A stretch of DNA of 64,000 nucleotides from UBA2033 sp035345875 (GTDB lineage Bacteria; Spirochaetota; Leptospiria; Leptospirales; Leptospiraceae), in NCBI GenBank assembly GCA_035345875.1, contig DAORDH010000018.1, positions 45,407 to 109,406 of the forward strand, given 5' to 3'. Shown one piece after another: positions 33,940-41,811 of this stretch. The translations under genes were made by a program, and so were the position numbers. Numbering within the stretch: position 1 is the stretch's first letter; each line of letters begins with the position of its first letter. The notes beneath the pieces were generated by a model. It made no database searches and was not told where the DNA came from. It was given only the letters and a program-made list of their open reading frames with translations.

Positions 33940-35468
33940 TTTAGTATTAGATTTAACATTTTCTCGGTTGCAAGGATAGCAGCAGAGATTTGATCTGAAT
34001 CTAAACCAATGGTTCTAAACGAATTGGTCTGTGAGTTATGAACGTTGCCTGACCATGTAATAATTGTTTCCACAAGTGCAGATGTTTTACCGCCGGGAGG
34101 AATTCTAACTTGGTAATCTAATAATTCTGGAAGTGTAAAATTATTTTCCTTAGCAATTTTTCTAAGGGCATCCATAAAAGCATCATAACCTCCATCTCCT
34201 TTTCCTTCTGCGTAGGATTCTTTAGCTTTATACTTTATGGAAAGCTTTGCTGTTGGGGAAATGCCCTTACCAGATAAAACCTCGCAACGAAGAATTTGGA
34301 AATTGGTATTTAAATCTTCTCCGGAAAGATTTGCAATCAGAAACGGTAGGTCTTCTGTAGATACAATAATTCCTTGATCGCCCATCTCAATGACTTTATC
34401 TAATATTTTCTTTTCGAGGTCACTTGATAGAACTAGTCCTAATTGTTTTAAGTTTTCTGAGATACTTGCTTTTCCTGCAAGTTTTCCAAGTGCATAGCTT
34501 CTCTTTCTTCCAAAGCGTTCTGGCAAAATAGCATTTGCGTATAAATTTCCTTTCTTGTCTCCATCCGCATGCACTCCCGCAGTTTGTGTAAAAACATCTT
34601 GTCCTACGATTGGTCTATTATCAGAAATTCTTTTTCCGCTAAATACTTCAACTAAGCGGCTAAGCGCTGTTATCTCTGATTCGACAATATTAGTTCTAAA
34701 CGCTGTTTTATCATGAATTGCAGTAATCACTGCTTCGAGTGGTGAATTTCCTGCTCTTTCTCCTAGGCCGTTAACTGATACATGTAGACCGGAAACACCT
34801 GCATTCACTGCAGCCAAACAGTTGGCTACTGCTAGATCGTAGTCATTGTGCCCATGAAATTCAATTGGTTTGTTTTTTACAATTTCTCTCATGAAGCGAA
34901 TTGCTTTTGTTGTTTCGTCCGGAGATAGAACACCCAATGTATCTGGTAAAAATAATCTTTTAATGGGAAAATCTGAAATTGCTTTTGCCATTTTGGCAAC
35001 ATAGTCTGGTGAATTTAAATATCCATTTGACCAGTCTTCCATATAAACATTAACAGTGATTCCTTTCGAGAGAGCATAGTCGATAGTCGCCTTAATATCA
35101 TCTAAGTGAGCTTCTGCCGTTTTTTTTAATTGGTGTATTAGGTGTTTTTCAGAACCTTTTGTTAATAGATTTAAAGTTTTTGCACCAGATTCTAAGATCC
35201 AATCAACACTTGCATTTTTATCTACAAAGCCAAGGATTTCAATCTGGTTGGTCATATTTTCCTTTTCTGCCCAATTCATAATATGTCTAACGGTCTCTTT
35301 TTCACCTCTAGAGACACGAGCAGAAGCAACTTCTACTCTATCTACCTTTGTGTTTAGAAGCAAAAATTTAGCTATATTCAGTTTTTCTTGGCTGGAAAAA
35401 ACAACACCCTGTGTTTGTTCCCCATCTCTTAATGTTACATCTAATATTTCTAATTTTGTATTACTCAT
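33936..35468 (-). CDS. cimA: (R)-citramalate synthase, leptospiral type
   Basis: 510 aa. It condenses pyruvate and acetyl-CoA to citramalate, the entry to threonine-independent isoleucine synthesis. The catalytic TIM barrel has LDVTLRDGEQTQG (Arg and metal Asp), FHGHNDYDLAVAN (metal His pair) and NGLGERAGNSPLEAV. Pyruvate-pocket residues fit citramalate rather than isopropylmalate synthase: Leu in TLNLLTKGS and Tyr in VNVYMEDWSNG, matching the Leu/Tyr residues that define the Leptospira enzyme. The linker ADGDKKGNLYANAILPERFG and the C-terminal regulatory domain (RIPPGGKTSALVETIITW) are also present. 4-nt overlaps on both sides. Confidence 0.93.
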   Translation of the reverse strand: MSNTKLEILDVTLRDGEQTQGVVFSSQEKLNIAKFLLLNTKVDRVEVASARVSRGEKETVRHIMNWAEKENMTNQIEILGFVDKNASVDWILESGAKTLNLLTKGSEKHLIHQLKKTAEAHLDDIKATIDYALSKGITVNVYMEDWSNGYLNSPDYVAKMAKAISDFPIKRLFLPDTLGVLSPDETTKAIRFMREIVKNKPIEFHGHNDYDLAVANCLAAVNAGVSGLHVSVNGLGERAGNSPLEAVITAIHDKTAFRTNIVESEITALSRLVEVFSGKRISDNRPIVGQDVFTQTAGVHADGDKKGNLYANAILPERFGRKRSYALGKLAGKASISENLKQLGLVLSSDLEKKILDKVIEMGDQGIIVSTEDLPFLIANLSGEDLNTNFQILRCEVLSGKGISPTAKLSIKYKAKESYAEGKGDGGYDAFMDALRKIAKENNFTLPELLDYQVRIPPGGKTSALVETIITWSGNVHNSQTNSFRTIGLDSDQISAAILATEKMLNLILK

Positions 35469-35740
35469 CTGATATATTTTTTTAAATCCTGTTTATCGAG
35501 ACCCATGATTTCAATTTTTGTTACACCTGGATTTGGTGTTATGAACTGCTCCGTATTTACAAGTCGAAGATAATCATAATTACGAATTGTCTCTAAGGTC
35601 AGTTCTTTTAGTTTTCCTTCTCCTATTCCATGCACAACTTGAACGAGTGTTTCTCCTCGCATAAAAGCATCTTGAAGCTCGCGTTCCAATTTTTGTTTTG
35701 CCTCTTCATAGCGCATTTTTCGAATGTAAATCTCGATCAT
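35465..35740 (-). CDS. Smr (MutS2 C-terminal-like) domain protein
   Basis: 91 aa, a stand-alone Smr domain. It shows the typical arrangement: an amphipathic helix (MRYEEAKQKLERELQDAFMRG), then the strand and loop VQVVHGIGEGKLKELT (HGxGxG), then the late NPGVTKIEI. Smr domains are nucleases acting on DNA or RNA. The ATG at 35740 is preferred; the frame extends upstream only to a TTG. First gene of the operon with cimA, whose start it overlaps by 4 nt. Confidence 0.8.
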   Translation of the reverse strand: MIEIYIRKMRYEEAKQKLERELQDAFMRGETLVQVVHGIGEGKLKELTLETIRNYDYLRLVNTEQFITPNPGVTKIEIMGLDKQDLKKYIR

Positions 35741-36461
35741 TTCTTTAAAACCAGTGTTTAATATCAATAATTTACAATGTATGCTAGGAAAAAAGAAGTT
35801 TTTATCGATAGGATTTTTAGATTCAACGAATTTGAAGGGAATATATTTATAAGCTACAAGCTAAAAAGATTTTCTATCCCATCTAGGCTCTAGTAGTTTA
35901 GAACCTAGTAAATCTTAAGTGAACATGAATTCGAAATAAGAAGATGTTTCATTTTGTAACCCCCGAATTCCACCCGATGCCATTCGCATCCAATACCGCC
36001 GGGGAGATTATCAGGGGTCTTTAGAGCTACAGATTCCCGATATCGCTTGGCAGTTGCGGCGATAGCTGGTGGAATTTCAGGAATGACGGTCTGAACAATT
36101 TATCAAATCCTTCTGCCGAACACACGTTAAGTTAGAATTGAGAGGTTATAACCAAAATGAAAGGGCAGGAAAAAAATTTCTCCCAAAGACTTTGTTTCAA
36201 TAGTATTTGAAATACCGATTTTTGAAAAAAAGTTTGATAAAACTTAGAAAGATTTAAACCAACCGGAATTTTTTAATTTTGAAAATGGGTCTTTCTTTTC
36301 ATGTCTGGAATCAGTGGATATTTTTTAAAAATAGAACGGAAAATCTGAATTTTGACTTGGTATTGGATTGAATCTTTTAAAATAAAATTTAGGTTATCCC
36401 TATAGAAATTGTCTTTTTAGAGCATTTTTTTTCTATGATAAGAAGGAAGGGGAGTAGATTT
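35741..36461. other. Divergent intergenic region containing a GC-richer repeat-like island
   Basis: This ~720-bp gap lies between the smr operon (-) and the signalling island (+). Most of it is AT-rich with no gene. From about 35958 to 36090 the composition becomes clearly more GC-rich, with inverted repeats (described separately). The ribosome site GGGGAG lies just before the ATG at 36462. Confidence 0.5.
35961..36085. repeat. GC-richer intergenic element with inverted ends and inner hairpin
   Basis: AATTCCACC (35966-35974) is exactly inverted at 36068-36076 (GGTGGAATT), with near-matching flanks (CCCGA against TCAGG). Inside, TATCGC (36041-36046) pairs with GCGATA (36059-36064). The composition differs from the surrounding AT-rich DNA. 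It is consistent with a miniature mobile or REP-like element or a structured RNA. No coding potential was seen. Confidence 0.5.
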
Positions 36462-36950
36462 ATGAATGAAAATTCGATTTTAGAATATTTCCAAGCTGAA
36501 AAAATGGAAAGTTTATTGTTTATGATTCTTGGAGGAATAGGGATATTAGCTGCAATCTTTGTTTTTATTTATTCGATTCAATATAAAAATATAATCTATC
36601 CATTCATAGTGATTGGGCTGATCCAAATCATTGTGGGTGGATCTGTTTTTTTTAGAACAGATAAACAGGTTGAGTCTCTGTTAATCCAGTTAAGCCAAAA
36701 TAAAATCGAGTTTAAAAAGTCCGAAACAAACAGAATGCAAATCGTAATTAAAAACTTTGAATACTATAAGGCTCTAGAGATTTTTTTGATTTTTTTAGGT
36801 ATAGTATTGTCTTATCTTTATCCAGCAAGAGTCGGGATTTATTCCATTGCAATTGGTTTGATCTTGGAATCATCTCTAATGTTAGTTCTGGATTTATTCG
36901 CCGAAAAGAGAGCAATAGACTATCTTCAATGGATTCAAAATTTAAATTAG
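36462..36950 (+). CDS. Small four-helix membrane protein upstream of a sensor kinase
   Basis: 162 aa with four hydrophobic segments: LLFMILGGIGILAAIFVFIY, IIYPFIVIGLIQIIVGGSVFF, ALEIFLIFLGIVLSYLY and GIYSIAIGLILESSLMLVLDLF. A charged central loop separates the pairs. No family recognised. The ATG at 36462 has GGGGAG 7 nt upstream and is preferred to the earlier ATG at 36435. It ends 19 nt before the histidine kinase gene, so it may be a membrane partner of that otherwise soluble kinase (inference). Confidence 0.65.
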   Translation: MNENSILEYFQAEKMESLLFMILGGIGILAAIFVFIYSIQYKNIIYPFIVIGLIQIIVGGSVFFRTDKQVESLLIQLSQNKIEFKKSETNRMQIVIKNFEYYKALEIFLIFLGIVLSYLYPARVGIYSIAIGLILESSLMLVLDLFAEKRAIDYLQWIQNLN

Positions 36951-36969
36951 GTTTGATTCAGTTTTAAAA

Positions 36970-38592
36970 ATGAATTTAGAAAGAAAATATTTAGCTTTTA
37001 ACTCGATTGTAAGTTCGACACAAAATATACTTTATATTTACAATGCCGAAAAGAAAGAGATTGAATTTTTAAATCCAATGGCAGCAGTCCAAGTAGATAT
37101 TATAAAGAAAGAAGAGAGTAAAATATCGATAGAGAACTTTATAGAAAAAATCCATCCACAAGACAGACTTAAATATTTAAGTCAAATTGATGGAGTTCTC
37201 TCTGGGCGCGAAAAGAAAGAAAAACCAATCGAATACAGGTTACTAAGAAAAAATGGAGATGTTTTTTGGATTAGCGACACTTTAATTCTATTAAAGATCG
37301 AGGATGCTGAATCTAAAGAGATAGTTGGATTTGCGTCTAATATTACAAACGTTAGACGTAAAGAAGAAAAATATCAGAATGAAGAAATTCGTTTAAGAGC
37401 CATTCTTGAAAATGCAAGAGAGCAATATTATTTTATAGGGGTGGATTATAAAGTTCAATCTTTAAATAAAAATGCAAAGGACTTTTTAATTAAATTATAT
37501 AATCGAAATATATTTGAGGGTTATTCAATTTTAGAATTTCTCCCATTGGAGAATCCGAATACTTTTACAGAAAAATTTAATTATGCTTTAAATGGAACTG
37601 CAATTCAATATGAAACACAAATCAAAGATGAGAAAGGAGAAACAAACTGGTTTCAATTCAGCTATGTTCCTGTCCGAAATAAAACAAATCAAATCACAAA
37701 TATTTGCTTTATCATCGTAGATATTACCGAGATCAGAAAAGCGACAAAGAATCTAATGGATTTAAATCAAGAATTGGAGGATAGAGTAAAAGAAAGAACC
37801 CGAGAACTTTTGGAGGAAGTAGCTCAAAGAAGAATCACAGAAAGCCTACTGCAAAAATCACTGATAAAAGAAAAAGAACTGAACGAATTGAAATCAAAAT
37901 TTATCGCAATGGTATCTCATCAATTTAAAACACCGATGACAACGATTTCAATGTCTACACAAATGTTAGAAAATTATTTTGAAAAACAAAGTGAAGTAAA
38001 GAGAAGAAGACATTATAGTAAAATTAAAGAAGCAACCCAATCCTTAAACCGATTGATCGAAGGAATTCTAAGTGTAAGTCGTTCCGAATCCTCATCTATG
38101 CCCTTTGATCCGAGTAAGGTTGATGTCCCAACTTTTTTACATGAGCTGATAGGAAACTTTCAATCCAATCATCCTGATTATAGATTTGAAATCCGATTCG
38201 AAAAAAAGAATAAAACAGAGTATAATATAGATTCAAATATTATTTCTCATATTCTTGAAAATTTATTAACAAATGCAGTCAAATACTCCCCCGTGAATAC
38301 TACAATCTATATCACTGCAGTCTTAGAGGAGAAAAGCCTACTTTTTATTGTAAAAGACAATGGTCTAGGTATTCCAAAAGAAGATCAAGATAGAATCTTT
38401 GAAACATTTTATCGAGGCAAAAATGTAGCAAATATATCAGGAACAGGACTTGGTCTAAACATTGTTAAGAACTTAGTAGAATTACATTTAGGAAAAATAA
38501 ATTTTAAGAGCAGTGAATCAGAGGGAACTGAATTTTTAATTTGGATTCCTGATATAGTGGAGAATGTAGATGGAAACAATTTTAATCATTGA
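36970..38592 (+). CDS. Soluble PAS-PAS sensor histidine kinase
   Basis: 540 aa without membrane segments. PAS/PAC 1 is about residues 12-130 (EYRLLRKNGDVFWISDT). PAS 2 is about 140-260 (TQIKDEKGETNWFQFSYVPV). A coiled coil (~260-310) follows. The HisKA domain has phospho-acceptor His317 (AMVSHQFKTPM). The HATPase domain has the N box (LENLLTNAVKYSP), G1 (KDNGLGIPKEDQDRIFETFYRG) and G2 (GTGLGLNIVKNLV). It is a complete orthodox kinase. The end overlaps the receiver-kinase gene by 23 nt, making that gene its probable partner. Confidence 0.93.
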   Translation: MNLERKYLAFNSIVSSTQNILYIYNAEKKEIEFLNPMAAVQVDIIKKEESKISIENFIEKIHPQDRLKYLSQIDGVLSGREKKEKPIEYRLLRKNGDVFWISDTLILLKIEDAESKEIVGFASNITNVRRKEEKYQNEEIRLRAILENAREQYYFIGVDYKVQSLNKNAKDFLIKLYNRNIFEGYSILEFLPLENPNTFTEKFNYALNGTAIQYETQIKDEKGETNWFQFSYVPVRNKTNQITNICFIIVDITEIRKATKNLMDLNQELEDRVKERTRELLEEVAQRRITESLLQKSLIKEKELNELKSKFIAMVSHQFKTPMTTISMSTQMLENYFEKQSEVKRRRHYSKIKEATQSLNRLIEGILSVSRSESSSMPFDPSKVDVPTFLHELIGNFQSNHPDYRFEIRFEKKNKTEYNIDSNIISHILENLLTNAVKYSPVNTTIYITAVLEEKSLLFIVKDNGLGIPKEDQDRIFETFYRGKNVANISGTGLGLNIVKNLVELHLGKINFKSSESEGTEFLIWIPDIVENVDGNNFNH

Positions 38593-39253
38593 AGATGATG
38601 ACTTGATTCGTGAAAATATGGTAGAATTATTTATAAACGAAGGCTATCATACCATAGCTGCGTCTAACGGTAGGCTAGGATTAGAAGAAGCAAAAAATAA
38701 AATACTAGACTTAATTATTTCTGATATCATGATGCCAGAAATGGATGGAATAGAAGTTTATAAAAATATCCGATCAGAGCCTATCTTATCTGCGATTCCA
38801 TTTTTATTTGTCTCAGCCTTATCCGAAATAAGCAATGTTCGGTCTGGAATGGTTTTAGGAGTTGATGATTATATAACAAAACCATTTTTAAATTCAGAGC
38901 TAATAACCGTTGTTAAAAATAGAATCGAAAAAAGTAGAAATCTTAGGAAGTCATTAGAAGATTTAAAATCAAATCTAATTCGGTCTGTTCCGCATGAATT
39001 TTTAACTCCACTCAATGCAGTTATCGGTTTTTCGCAATTACTAATGGATGGTTGCGGGGAATTACACAAAGATGAAATATATGAATACAGTCATTATATT
39101 TTTTCTGCGGGACAAAGACTATTACGCATAACGCGCAACTATATATTGTTTACTGATTTAACAATGAATGAAAAAGAATATAAAACAAGAGCAAGTCTAG
39201 AAAATGAAATCTATGAGAATATTGAATATTTTTTATCTGAATATTTGTATTAA
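38570..39253 (+). CDS. Response regulator receiver-HisKA protein, ending at a premature in-frame TAA
   Basis: 227 aa. The receiver domain (residues 1-120) has its phospho-acceptor Asp52 (IISDIMMPEMDG), acidic pocket E8-D9-D10 and Lys in DDYITKPF. A dimerisation/phosphotransfer domain follows, with His142 (SVPHEFLTPLNAVIGFSQLL). The frame then meets TAA at 39251-39253, just where the ATP-binding domain should begin. The sequence after the stop continues in the same frame into a complete HATPase domain, so this looks like a receiver-kinase fusion cut by one nonsense codon. The truncated product might still act as a phosphorelay element. Confidence 0.85.
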   Translation: METILIIEDDDLIRENMVELFINEGYHTIAASNGRLGLEEAKNKILDLIISDIMMPEMDGIEVYKNIRSEPILSAIPFLFVSALSEISNVRSGMVLGVDDYITKPFLNSELITVVKNRIEKSRNLRKSLEDLKSNLIRSVPHEFLTPLNAVIGFSQLLMDGCGELHKDEIYEYSHYIFSAGQRLLRITRNYILFTDLTMNEKEYKTRASLENEIYENIEYFLSEYLY

Positions 39254-39658
39254 ATCGCAAACAATGAAAACAGAAGACAAGACCTAAATCTTAAGTTAGA
39301 ACCAGCTAATTTAAGAATTTCAGATAAAAATCTTAGAAAGATTTTGGAAGAACTTTTGGACAATGCAATCAAATTCTCTAAAAAGAATATAAATATAACA
39401 GGACAATATGTAAATGGGGAATATGAGATAATGATCCAAGATGATGGGGATGGGATTTCCATGACGAATCTACAAAATATTGAAGCTTTTATGCAATTTG
39501 ATAGAAAAATGTTGGAACAACAAGGATTAGGTTTAGGATTGGCTATTGTAAAGAAATTATCTTCTATTTCAAAATGTAGATTTCATATTGAAAGTGTAGT
39601 AGGTCAGGGAACTAAAGCATTTTTATATATTCCGCTAGCCAAAAATGAACAGGGTTAG
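39254..39658 (+). pseudogene. Detached HATPase domain continuing the receiver-HisKA gene in frame
   Basis: Translation in the frame of the upstream gene, starting right after its TAA, gives about 134 residues of an orthodox kinase ATPase domain: N box (LEELLDNAIKFSKKN), G1 (QDDGDGISM), G2 (QGLGLGLAIVKKL) and the end (GQGTKAFLYIPLA). There is no ATG near the beginning of the domain; the only early start candidate is TTG at 39344, which would remove part of it, and there is no clear ribosome site. Hence I treat it as the broken-off end of the preceding gene. Readthrough or reinitiation cannot be excluded. Confidence 0.7.
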
Positions 39659-39693
39659 ACATGATCTAATGTAAAGATCTATAAAAAATTTCA

Positions 39694-39721
39694 TTGACTT
39701 TCTTAGTAATCATAGGATACT
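39694..39721 (+). promoter_or_regulatory. Candidate sigma-70 promoter before the receiver/che operon
   Basis: TTGACT (39694-39699), a 16-bp spacer and GATACT (39716-39721) lie in the only sizeable gap (157 bp) between the kinase genes and the che genes, ~95 bp before the next ATG. The -35 is 5/6 and the -10 is 4/6 to consensus. It is a prediction by eye. Confidence 0.35.
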
Positions 39722-39815
39722 ACCTAAGTTGATCGATAGTTTCTCTTATGCAAAAACGTCTAAGCCAAAAGTCCTAATATGAAATGAATCACTGATTACA
39801 GCTAAGTTTGGACAG

Positions 39816-41066
39816 ATGAACGATAAAATTAAAATTCCAAGATATCCGGTTCTCATTGTAGAAGATAAAAAAGAGAATCAAGTATTAATTCAAAGTATTT
39901 GTAATCAGATTGGGATACAAACTGAGATTGCTGGAAATGGACATATTGCACTCAATTTAGTTAAGGAGAATAAATTCTCCATTTTTATTGTAGATTTAAT
40001 GCTACCAGTCCTAGATGGTAAATCTTTTATCGAAGAGCTAAAAATAATTGAGCCGAATGCAGTTGTCATTATTCAATCAGCTCTTGATTCTTCCGAAACA
40101 ATCATTGAGGTTATGAGGCTTGGTGTATTTGATTATGTAATTAAACCAATTGATATAGATAACTTCCGTCATACATTATCAAAAGCCCTCGAATTTAAAC
40201 ATTTAAAAGATCTAGAAGCCGAACTCATCTTAAATGAGAGTATAAAATTACGCGGTCAATTAGAATGGCTCAATTATAAAGAAACATTGCGACTAACGGG
40301 TAAAGATTCTTATCAGAAGAATTCTATTTTTAATTTAACAACATCTCTATCTCAAGGTGGAGGAGTTGGAGTCACAATATCCCTTCTTGATATGCTAAAA
40401 ATGGATATGGAAGAGCAAGGAGATAGATACATTGTTAATAAAGAAATTCTAGATACACTATTTGAAAACAATGAATACAGCAGAAGAGTCATTCAAGGTT
40501 TAGGTTCTGTTGTTGATTTAATGGAGCAACCCTTTCAGTTTAGCCTTTCTTCCGCGAGTAGTTTCATAAAAGAATTTCCCAGTTTTTTTAAGCATATAAT
40601 TCCATATATGCAAAATAAAAATATAACGGTTGCTTATCCGTCCGTTCAATCAACAGTGCAAATCGAAATTGATATAGAAAAAATTAAACTAGTTTTAGAA
40701 GAACTCTTGATTAACGCGTATAAATACTCTGTCAGCTCAAGTAGGATAGATATTTTTGCTCATATAACAGGAACATATTTTTGTATTACATTCAAAAATG
40801 AAATTGACGAAAATTCTTATGGTGGAATTCCACCTGAGAAGGAAAAACTAGTATTAGAGCCATTTTTTAGAATTCATCCGCCAGTAGAAGATATACTAGC
40901 AGTTGAAAAATTTAGTCTAGGACTCGGACTTACTGTAGTAGATTTTATAATCAATAAACATAACGGTATGTTTTTTATACACAATGCTGTTGACCATACT
41001 GGAAAAAAAAGAACAAACTGCGTACTTGCAGAAGTATTTTTACCTATTAAATTAGAAAGGAGTTAA
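39816..41066 (+). CDS. Receiver protein with degenerate, His-less kinase-like C-terminal half
   Basis: 416 aa. The receiver domain (1-130) has Asp60 (IFIVDLMLPVLDG) and the conserved Lys (DYVIKPID). The region that should carry the H box reads SIFNLTTSLSQGGGVGVTIS, without the phospho-acceptor His. The C-terminal half keeps an N box (LEELLINAYKYS) and a G2-like LGLGLTVVDFI, but the G1 DxGxG is replaced by KNEIDENSYGGIPPE. It may bind ATP or act as a phosphorylation-controlled docking protein rather than a kinase. It ends 2 nt before cheY. Confidence 0.8.
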   Translation: MNDKIKIPRYPVLIVEDKKENQVLIQSICNQIGIQTEIAGNGHIALNLVKENKFSIFIVDLMLPVLDGKSFIEELKIIEPNAVVIIQSALDSSETIIEVMRLGVFDYVIKPIDIDNFRHTLSKALEFKHLKDLEAELILNESIKLRGQLEWLNYKETLRLTGKDSYQKNSIFNLTTSLSQGGGVGVTISLLDMLKMDMEEQGDRYIVNKEILDTLFENNEYSRRVIQGLGSVVDLMEQPFQFSLSSASSFIKEFPSFFKHIIPYMQNKNITVAYPSVQSTVQIEIDIEKIKLVLEELLINAYKYSVSSSRIDIFAHITGTYFCITFKNEIDENSYGGIPPEKEKLVLEPFFRIHPPVEDILAVEKFSLGLGLTVVDFIINKHNGMFFIHNAVDHTGKKRTNCVLAEVFLPIKLERS

Positions 41067-41068
41067 GC

Positions 41069-41434
41069 TTGTCCAAGAGAATTTTAATAATAGATGACTC
41101 TGCTGTGTTTCGAAAAGTTGTTTCGATGAATTTAAAGCATGCAGGGTATGAAGTAATAGAAGCAGTAGATGGATTGGATGCTTTTAATAAATTACCGACG
41201 ATTAAACCAAACCTAATCGTATGCGATGTCAATATGCCAAATATGGACGGGCTAACCTTTGTGACGAAAGTGAGAGCGGATGAAAATAATCGATTTATTC
41301 CAATCATTATGCTTACAACTGAATCCCAAGAAGAGAAAAAGAAAAAAGGAATGGAAGTTGGAGCGAAAGCATGGTTAGTTAAACCATTTGCACCAGAACA
41401 ACTTTTATCCGCTATATCTAAATTAATTGCATAA
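41069..41434 (+). CDS. cheY: Single-domain response regulator, CheY-like
   Basis: 121 aa. Phospho-acceptor Asp53 (CDVNMPNMDG), acidic residues D9-D10, Thr in IIMLTTES and Lys in WLVKPFAP are all present. No output domain. It starts with TTG, supported by AAGGAG six bases upstream; no ATG is available at the right place. Position two genes before cheA suggests it is the phosphorylation output or sink of this pathway. Confidence 0.9.
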   Translation: MSKRILIIDDSAVFRKVVSMNLKHAGYEVIEAVDGLDAFNKLPTIKPNLIVCDVNMPNMDGLTFVTKVRADENNRFIPIIMLTTESQEEKKKKGMEVGAKAWLVKPFAPEQLLSAISKLIA

Positions 41435-41436
41435 AT

Positions 41437-41808
41437 ATGAGTGTAGAAATTGAAATTACCAATCATAGTAACCATTGTAAAGTTACGTTAGTTGGTAAAT
41501 GCACGATATACAATACAATAAAATTAAAGGATACACTTCTATCAGTAATCCAATCAAATGAAAATATTCTAATAGATCTTGCGAAAGTAAATGATTTTGA
41601 TACAGCGGGAATGCAGTTGTTTATCTCTGCTAAGAACACAGCAAAAAAATACAATAAGAAGATCAAATTTGTTTCTCATCCTGATTGTGTGTTAGCTATC
41701 ATGGATTTGTACGGCTTAGTCGGTTTTTTCGGGGATAAAATTGTTTTAAGTCAAGATGGAAGAAAAAAGTTTCCATTTAAATACGGGACAAAGAAAAGGA
41801 ACGCATAG
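41437..41808 (+). CDS. STAS-domain protein of the chemosensory cluster
   Basis: 123 aa. The STAS fold shows the strand-helix pattern with ILIDLAKVNDFDTAGMQLF. The position phosphorylated in SpoIIAA-type antagonists (Ser before Gly) is Ala here, with Thr one residue earlier, so classical switching by a Ser kinase is doubtful. It sits between cheY and cheA with gaps of 2 and 3 nt. That argues for a structural or signalling role with CheA rather than a sigma-factor cascade (inference). Confidence 0.8.
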   Translation: MSVEIEITNHSNHCKVTLVGKCTIYNTIKLKDTLLSVIQSNENILIDLAKVNDFDTAGMQLFISAKNTAKKYNKKIKFVSHPDCVLAIMDLYGLVGFFGDKIVLSQDGRKKFPFKYGTKKRNA

Positions 41809-41811
41809 CCT

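Noticed and set aside
39251..39253. Selenocysteine or pyrrolysine recoding at the in-frame stop
   Set aside because: The codon is TAA, not TGA or TAG, and no stimulatory hairpin is apparent.
41047..41475. Open minus-strand frame of 142 codons
   Set aside because: It is the antisense shadow of the cheY gene, which has all receiver residues.
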